Of a DNA stretch of 64,000 nt, positions 58,857 through 64,000 are shown piece by piece; the stretch's first letter is position 1; the number at the start of each line of letters is the position of its first letter. The notes under the pieces were generated by a model. The model was not told the origin of the DNA, did not search any database, and saw only the letters and a program-made list of their open reading frames with translations. The translations under genes and the position numbers were made by a program. The stretch comes from UBA3537 sp049889395 (GTDB lineage: Bacteria > Bacteroidota > Bacteroidia > Flavobacteriales > Flavobacteriaceae). The stretch lies in the NCBI GenBank assembly GCA_049889395.1, contig JBMHDM010000031.1, forward strand, positions 90,377-154,376, given 5' to 3'.

Positions 58857-61800
58857 ATGAAACCCAAATTTACAATGATCCTAGCGCTTATGGCGTTAGC
58901 GGTGCAAATTGGATTTGCACAACAAAAAACCGTTTCAGGAACTGTAACGGACTAAAACGGACTCCCCCTACCAGGCGCCACAGTCATACGAAGTGGTACC
59001 AGCTTAGGAACCACAACCGATTTTGATGGAAAATACCAAATGCGTGTCAATACAGGCGATGTCCTCGAGATCAGCTATGTGGGTTATGCCACACAGTCGG
59101 TGACGGTGGGGGCATCAAGTGTTTATGACATTAGCATGGCCCTTGACAATACACTAGAAGAAGTGGTGGTAGTTGGCTATGGAACAACAACCAAAAAAGC
59201 TTATGCAGGGACTGCATCTACAATAAAATCTGAAAATATTGAAGCTAAAAATTTTTCAAATGTCACACAAGCATTGACAGGCGAAGTTGCCGGAGTGACA
59301 GTAATAAATACGTCTGGTCAGCCAGGAACAATTGGAACAGTTAGAATTCGGGGATATGGCTCTCCGCTCGGAAATAGAAGTCCGTTGTATGTGATTGATG
59401 GAGTTGCATTTGGCAGCTTCTTCAATTTAAATTCTTTAAACCCAGCTGACATTAAGAGCACAACTGTGTTAAAAGACGCAACTGCAACAGCAATATATGG
59501 CTCTAGAGGTGCCAATGGTGTTGTATTAATTACCACCAAGAATGGGGGAGATCTAAAAAAAACTGATGAAAGTTTTGGAGTAGAGGGTGCAATAATTGAA
59601 TTGGAATTAAAAACAGGAATCAATCAACAACTCATTCCAAGATACGATGTAATCACCTCTCCAGAAGAGTATATCGGATTAGTCTGGGAAGGCTTGTATA
59701 ATAGGGGAGTTAATACAGACCAAACAGATCCTGTTGCATTTGCAAACAGCAGACTTTTAGGTTCAAATGGAATCGGTGATGGGTATAATATGTGGAACGT
59801 TAACTCAGCTGCAGAATTAATTGACCCCGAAACCAGAACAGTAAGGACGGGGGTAAGAAGACTATTTAATCCTGAGCGTTATGCAGATGAAGCCTTTGGT
59901 ACAGGCATCAGAACTGAAGCTAATATTAATGTAAGCGGAGCTAATAAAAGAACCAGATATTATACCTCCATTGGATATTTAAACGACGAGGGGTATTCCA
60001 TTAATTCTGATTACACTAGATATTCGCTCAGACTAAACACAAATTCTAAGCTCAAAGATTGGTTAAATGTTGGTGTTAACATTGGTTACGCATATAGCGA
60101 AAGCACCAATAACGGTCAGATACAAGGATCAGAAAATGTCTTTGAGTTTGCAGACAAAATGGCTCCAATATATCCAGTTTTTGCTAGATTCCCAGGAACT
60201 GGCACACTAATTCCCGATCCTATTTATGGCGGTTATCAATATGACTACGGGTCACCAACCGGAACTATCAATGGTTTTGAAAGAAGTCGTCCAAATGCTA
60301 ACTTATTAAACCCCATTGGGTCTGCTCGATTTGACTTTGACGGCAGAACAACAAACGCCTTAAACGGATCAATTTTTACACATTTGAATATTTTTCCCGA
60401 TTTAAAGCTCGAAACAACTTTTGGCGGTCAGTATTCATTTAATCGCAGGCAAAATATTTCAAACCATGTTTATGGAACTGGGAGAAACCCGAACGGCACT
60501 CTTTCTGTCAGGGACCGAATACGCTGGTCCAGAACATTCACAAATCTTTTGAGATATAACAAATCTTTTATTGATCATAATATCGAGGCCTTGGTAGCAT
60601 ATGAAACCTTTGAAGTTGGATTTTCACAATCTAGACAATTTAAAAAAGATGTCATTGTCCCTGGTTTATATAATTTATCTAATTATTCCTTGACCGATTC
60701 TCCATCAGATGGGTACACCAATAATTCAGGGATTCAGTCTGTTTTTGGGCAAATAAACTATAATTACTTAGGAAAATATTATTTCACAGGATCTGTAAGA
60801 CGTGATGGATCCTCACGATTTGTTAATAATAAATGGGGAACTTTTGGTTCCGTTGGTTTGGCTTGGTTAACGTCAGCCGAAGATTTTATGCAGGAAAGTT
60901 TTTTTACCTATCTCAAGCTGAAAGCTTCATATGGAATAACAGGTGATCAAGATGGCGTTAGCACCACGAGGGGATATACAATATACAATTCTGATTATGT
61001 TGGCGGAGGGTTATCACTAGCAGAAAACAGACCTGGATATGCAGATTTAACATGGGAAAGGTCAAGAATGATACAAGGAGGTTTAGAAGCTAGTATTGGA
61101 CCCCGTTTAGATTTAAATGTTGAGTACTACAATAAATTAACAGATAATTTATTCTTCAACAGACGTATTGGCCCATCAAGCGGTTTTTCCTCCATACTGG
61201 TAAATGATGGTAAAATTGTGAATGCTGGATTAGAATTTGATTTGTTTGGACGTGTTGTGAATAGCGATAACTTTAATCTAGATATTTCCGTCAATGGAGA
61301 GTTCCTAAAAAATAAATTTACTCAAATGCCAATCGACCCAAGCACTGGACGGGCAAAGGTTATCGATACTGGGTCAAGTTTAGATAGTGGCTTGTACGCT
61401 TTTGCAGAAGGAAAATCACAATTTGATTTTTACATGCGAGAATGGGCAGGAGTTGACAGCGCAGATGGTGCGCCGATGTGGTATCAATATTATGATGATC
61501 GCAATGATAACGGAATGTTAGATACAGGTGATGTGTCAGAAGCAGATTCTTGGGAAGTACCAGGAAATGCATCTGCAAACTCATCAAGCAACCTATTTGA
61601 ATATAAGAAACTAGTATCTGACGCTAATATCAAAAGAACAACCACAAAAACATATAACAGTGCAACTCAAGTGTTCTTAAATAAAAGTTTTATTCCTGAC
61701 ATCAGAGGTGCTTTTAGAATTTCTGCAAGATATAAGAACTTTAGTCTTTCAACACAATTCACATATAGTTTTGGAGGGTATGCCTATGATGGACAATACG

Positions 61801-62186
61801 CCGAACTGATGAGTGATCGTTTTGGAGCTGCAGGCAATAACTACCACAAAGATATTTTAAAAAGATGGCAAAGACCAGGAGACCAAACCGACATCCCACT
61901 TCTATCAGACAATGCTGTAGTCAATTCTACCTCTAGTTCATCAAGATTTATTATTAGCACAGACTATGTAGCCTTAAATAATGCAAGAATTGGGTATGCA
62001 ATGGATAATAAATTGACTAAAAACCTGGGATTAGTTGGTCTTGACCTTTGGATATCTGGTGATAACTTATTTATAAGAACAAAAAGAAAAGGTTTTAACC
62101 CCAACATAAGGGAAGTCGGAAGTTCGGGGAGGAGAATCTATGCTCCGGCTACAACCATTACTGCGGGTGCTAAAATTAAATTTTAA
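58857..62186 (+). pseudogene. SusC/RagA-family TonB-linked outer membrane protein, interrupted by a stop codon
   Basis: This would be a 1109-residue SusC-type TonB-dependent transporter for glycans or peptides. From the ATG at 58857 come a signal peptide (cleavage near Ala21/Gln22) and the start of the carboxypeptidase-regulatory-like domain (TVSGTVTD), but codon 33 is TAA (58953-58955); the frame then continues without further damage as NGLPLPGATVIRSGT, the TonB plug (EEVVVVGYGTT, PLYVIDGV, ATAIYGSRGANGVVLITTK) and the barrel to a final Phe (AGAKIKF). The expected residue at codon 33 is Glu, Asp, Gln or Lys. The only later start, ATG at 59040, would give a protein without a signal peptide. 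It is a nonsense mutation, a base-call error, or a site of suppression. A SusD gene follows by 12 nt. Confidence 0.85.
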
Positions 62187-62198
62187 AATTTATATGAC

Positions 62199-63701
62199 AT
62201 GAAATATTTAACTTCAATTTTTACTATTTTGACTATGGCTGTGATATCAAGCTGTAGTGAAGATATTCTTGACAACAGTGGTGAAAGTGGAACAAGTCAA
62301 CCCACTCAAGATTTAACTTCGGCTCAGCTAGAGGATGGAGCAAAAACTAATGCCTTCATTCCAGCAGCATTTGTAAATGGAATATATTCACAAATGATTC
62401 AAACTGGAACTGGAGGTTCTACCAGTCACGACGATTTTGGCCAAAAAGGTTATGACATTTACAGTGATATGCTCTGTGGCGATATGGCATTGAGTGTAAG
62501 CACTTATGGTTGGTATCGCTCCGATATTACTGAGTTTCAAGCTCCATTGGACTACACGAAAAGTAGAAACAGATTAGTTTGGCGTTATTATTACAGATTA
62601 ATACGGTCAGCTAACAACGTTATTCAATCTCTTGGTGGTAATGATCAAATCCCGGAGCTAGAAGCTAGCAAACATGCTATGGGTCAAGCTAAAGCCCTGA
62701 GAGCTTATAATTATTTTTACCTAACTCAATTTTTTCAAAAAGAATACTCTGCGAATGAAGAAATATTGCCTCTTTATCTAGAACCCATTTCAGAAAATGT
62801 TGGTAAATCAACTGCAGTTGAAATTTACGAACAAATGGAAAAAGATTTAAATGAGGCCATCAGTCTATTAGATGGGTTTATTAGAACATCAAAAAACCAA
62901 GTCAATCAGGATGTAGCTCGTATGATGCTTGCTTATGTTTTGGGGGCAAAAGGCGATAGAGATACTGATGTTGCCAACTTAACGCAGCAAGTTATACAGT
63001 CTGGAACAAATTCAATTTTGGACATGTCTGATGTAACCAATGGATTTAAGGATGTTTCTTCAAATAGCTGGATATGGGGTATCGATATAACAGAAACTAA
63101 TGAACTTGGCTTGGCGTCCTGGTGGGGACAGGTTGACACTTACTCATACAGCTATGCATGGGCTGGAGATTTTAAGGTTATTGATTCAGATTTGTGGGAC
63201 CAAATCCCTGAAGATGACGCACGAAAAGCTCAATTTTACAATAACTCAAGTAGCTCACGACATTTACAACCTCATGGAAAGTTCAAGGCTTCCAATACTA
63301 TTGGTGGAGTATCGCGAATCACAACAGCTGACTATGTATTTATGAGAATTGAAGAGGCTTACTTGCTAAATGCTGAAGCAAATGCTAGATCTGGTAATGA
63401 TGCAGAGGCAAAAACAATCTTAAAGCAACTACTGGATAAAAGAATTCCGAACAGTTCATATGTAGATGCTTTAAATGGTCAGAATTTATTAGACGAAATA
63501 TATCTTCAAACTAGAATTGAACTGTTGGGAGAAGGAAAAAGCTTTCTTGCAATGAAAAGAAACAAAGCTACCACAAAACGGGGAGAAAATCATTTATCGT
63601 TCGAGGCTGATTTGATTCCTTATAACGACGAAAAAATGCAATTTGAAATTCCTTTGGATGAAATACAAAATAATCCTCTCATTTCAGGGCAAAACGAATA
63701 A
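62199..63701 (+). CDS. RagB/SusD-family nutrient uptake outer membrane lipoprotein
   Basis: SusD proteins are surface lipoproteins that cap the SusC barrel and help capture the substrate. The 500-residue product has a lipoprotein signal with lipobox VISSC (lipidated Cys19) followed by SEDILDNSGESG. Helical TPR-like motifs appear at NRLVWRYYYRLIRSANNVIQSL (given as its two halves around residue 128), GQAKALRAYNYFYLTQFF and ADYVFMRIEEAYLLNAEANARSG, and the end carries the SusD signature ELLGEGKSFLAMKR. It follows the interrupted SusC by 12 nt and should be co-transcribed with it. The substrate cannot be read from sequence; no glycoside hydrolase or peptidase gene is visible in the window. Confidence 0.93.
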   Translation: MKYLTSIFTILTMAVISSCSEDILDNSGESGTSQPTQDLTSAQLEDGAKTNAFIPAAFVNGIYSQMIQTGTGGSTSHDDFGQKGYDIYSDMLCGDMALSVSTYGWYRSDITEFQAPLDYTKSRNRLVWRYYYRLIRSANNVIQSLGGNDQIPELEASKHAMGQAKALRAYNYFYLTQFFQKEYSANEEILPLYLEPISENVGKSTAVEIYEQMEKDLNEAISLLDGFIRTSKNQVNQDVARMMLAYVLGAKGDRDTDVANLTQQVIQSGTNSILDMSDVTNGFKDVSSNSWIWGIDITETNELGLASWWGQVDTYSYSYAWAGDFKVIDSDLWDQIPEDDARKAQFYNNSSSSRHLQPHGKFKASNTIGGVSRITTADYVFMRIEEAYLLNAEANARSGNDAEAKTILKQLLDKRIPNSSYVDALNGQNLLDEIYLQTRIELLGEGKSFLAMKRNKATTKRGENHLSFEADLIPYNDEKMQFEIPLDEIQNNPLISGQNE

Positions 63702-63717
63702 TTACCATAATTACCAT

Positions 63718-63745
63718 AAAAACCACCTTCGGGTGGTTTTTTTTT
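63718..63745 (+). terminator. Rho-independent terminator after susD
   Basis: AACCACC (63721-63727) pairs with GGTGGTT (63732-63738) around a TTCG tetraloop, with flanking A and T extending the stem, and ends in a T run to 63745. It closes the SusCD unit and separates it from the next SusC-like gene. Confidence 0.9.
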
Positions 63746-63966
63746 GCCTTAAATGAAACTAATCTGTTGATTTTAAATCTTTTAAACAGACTAGCATGAA
63801 ATTGCGATATGTTCAATTATAAGCTCAACTTCATTAACAATTTCGCATAGAATAAATATCAGGTTATAATAAATGTTCAATAATTTTCATTTTTTTTAAA
63901 ACAAAAGTTGGTTAATTGAGTTTTTATCCTTTTTTTTGTGAGGACTAATTCAAATAATTAACAAAA

Positions 63967-64000
63967 ATGAAAACAAAGTTTAGTGTAATACTAACGCTAT
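63967..64000 (+). CDS. Start of a second SusC-like TonB-linked protein (partial)
   Basis: The last 34 bases begin an open frame MKTKFSVILTL, which aligns closely with the signal peptide start of the SusC gene at 58857 (MKPKFTMILAL). Together with its position 265 nt after a SusD gene and behind a terminator, this suggests a second SusC-type gene in tandem, cut by the window edge. The stretch 63746-63966 should hold its promoter; I see an A+T-rich leader with no exact TAnnTTTG box. Confidence 0.6.
   Translation, partial: MKTKFSVILTL

Noticed and set aside
59040..62186. Treating the SusC frame as a normal gene starting at ATG 59040
   Set aside because: The protein would lack the signal peptide and the first part of its N-terminal domain, while both are encoded in frame just upstream; the stop at 58953 explains the apparent late start.
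1..64000. CRISPR arrays, insertion sequences, prophage or defence islands
   Set aside because: No regularly spaced repeats of 25-40 nt, transposase or integrase motifs, or terminal inverted repeats were seen; gene content is almost entirely core.

Overview
The window is A+T-rich bacterial chromosome from a member of the Bacteroidota, most likely a (marine) Flavobacteriaceae. The pointers are a short group-1 sigma factor without region 1.1, a SusC/SusD pair, a 640-residue FtsZ with a long acidic linker, a FtsI/PBP with a C-terminal PASTA domain, and -7 elements of the type TAnnTTTG in place of the usual -10 box. Almost everything here is core housekeeping DNA. I see no CRISPR array, transposase, integrase, phage gene or defence system.

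Layout. (1) 1-4967, plus strand: end of accD, rpsO, pnp, rpoD and rpe, with Rho-independent terminators after rpsO, pnp and rpoD. (2) 4969-9316, minus strand: a four-gene nucleotide-sugar operon (ugd, a UDP-glucuronate 4-epimerase-like gene, rfbB, rfbA) supplying UDP-GlcA/UDP-GalA and dTDP-4-keto-6-deoxyglucose for surface polysaccharide. (3) 9694-25691, minus strand: the division and cell wall (dcw) cluster mraZ-rsmH-ftsL-ftsI-murE-mraY-murD-ftsW-murG-murC-ftsQ-ftsA-ftsZ, followed by a GatB/YqeY gene, a tRNA-Arg(TCG) only 4 nt behind it, and a terminator. murF and ddl are not in the cluster. (4) 25692-28976: a regulatory-looking divergent gap, then an alpha/beta hydrolase, engB and an MlaE/MlaF-type ABC transporter pair on the plus strand. 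(5) 28980-38518, minus strand: DUF389 membrane protein, mannose-1-phosphate guanylyltransferase, SprT-like protease, argS, two guanidino-modifying enzymes (CtlX and a DDAH-like protein), citrate synthase and enolase. (6) 38661-56875, minus strand: one continuous str-S10-spc-alpha ribosomal superoperon from rpsL to rplQ (no tuf), including fusA, secY, infA and rpoA, followed by carA. (7) 57044-64000, plus strand: an Omp85-type outer membrane protein, then a SusC gene carrying an in-frame stop codon at codon 33, its SusD partner, and the first codons of a second SusC-like gene.

The most rewarding details are in the non-coding DNA. They are three evenly spaced MraZ-type boxes across the mraZ promoter; a pnp leader hairpin with a 23-nt loop of only A and C; a long nested hairpin between rpoA and rplQ; paired arms in the rpsD leader; inverted repeats in the divergent mraZ/hydrolase gap; a textbook flavobacterial promoter ahead of rpsL; and a tRNA that must be cut from an mRNA. 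No wholly new multi-gene system is apparent. The regulatory elements and the interrupted SusC are the best candidates for follow-up.
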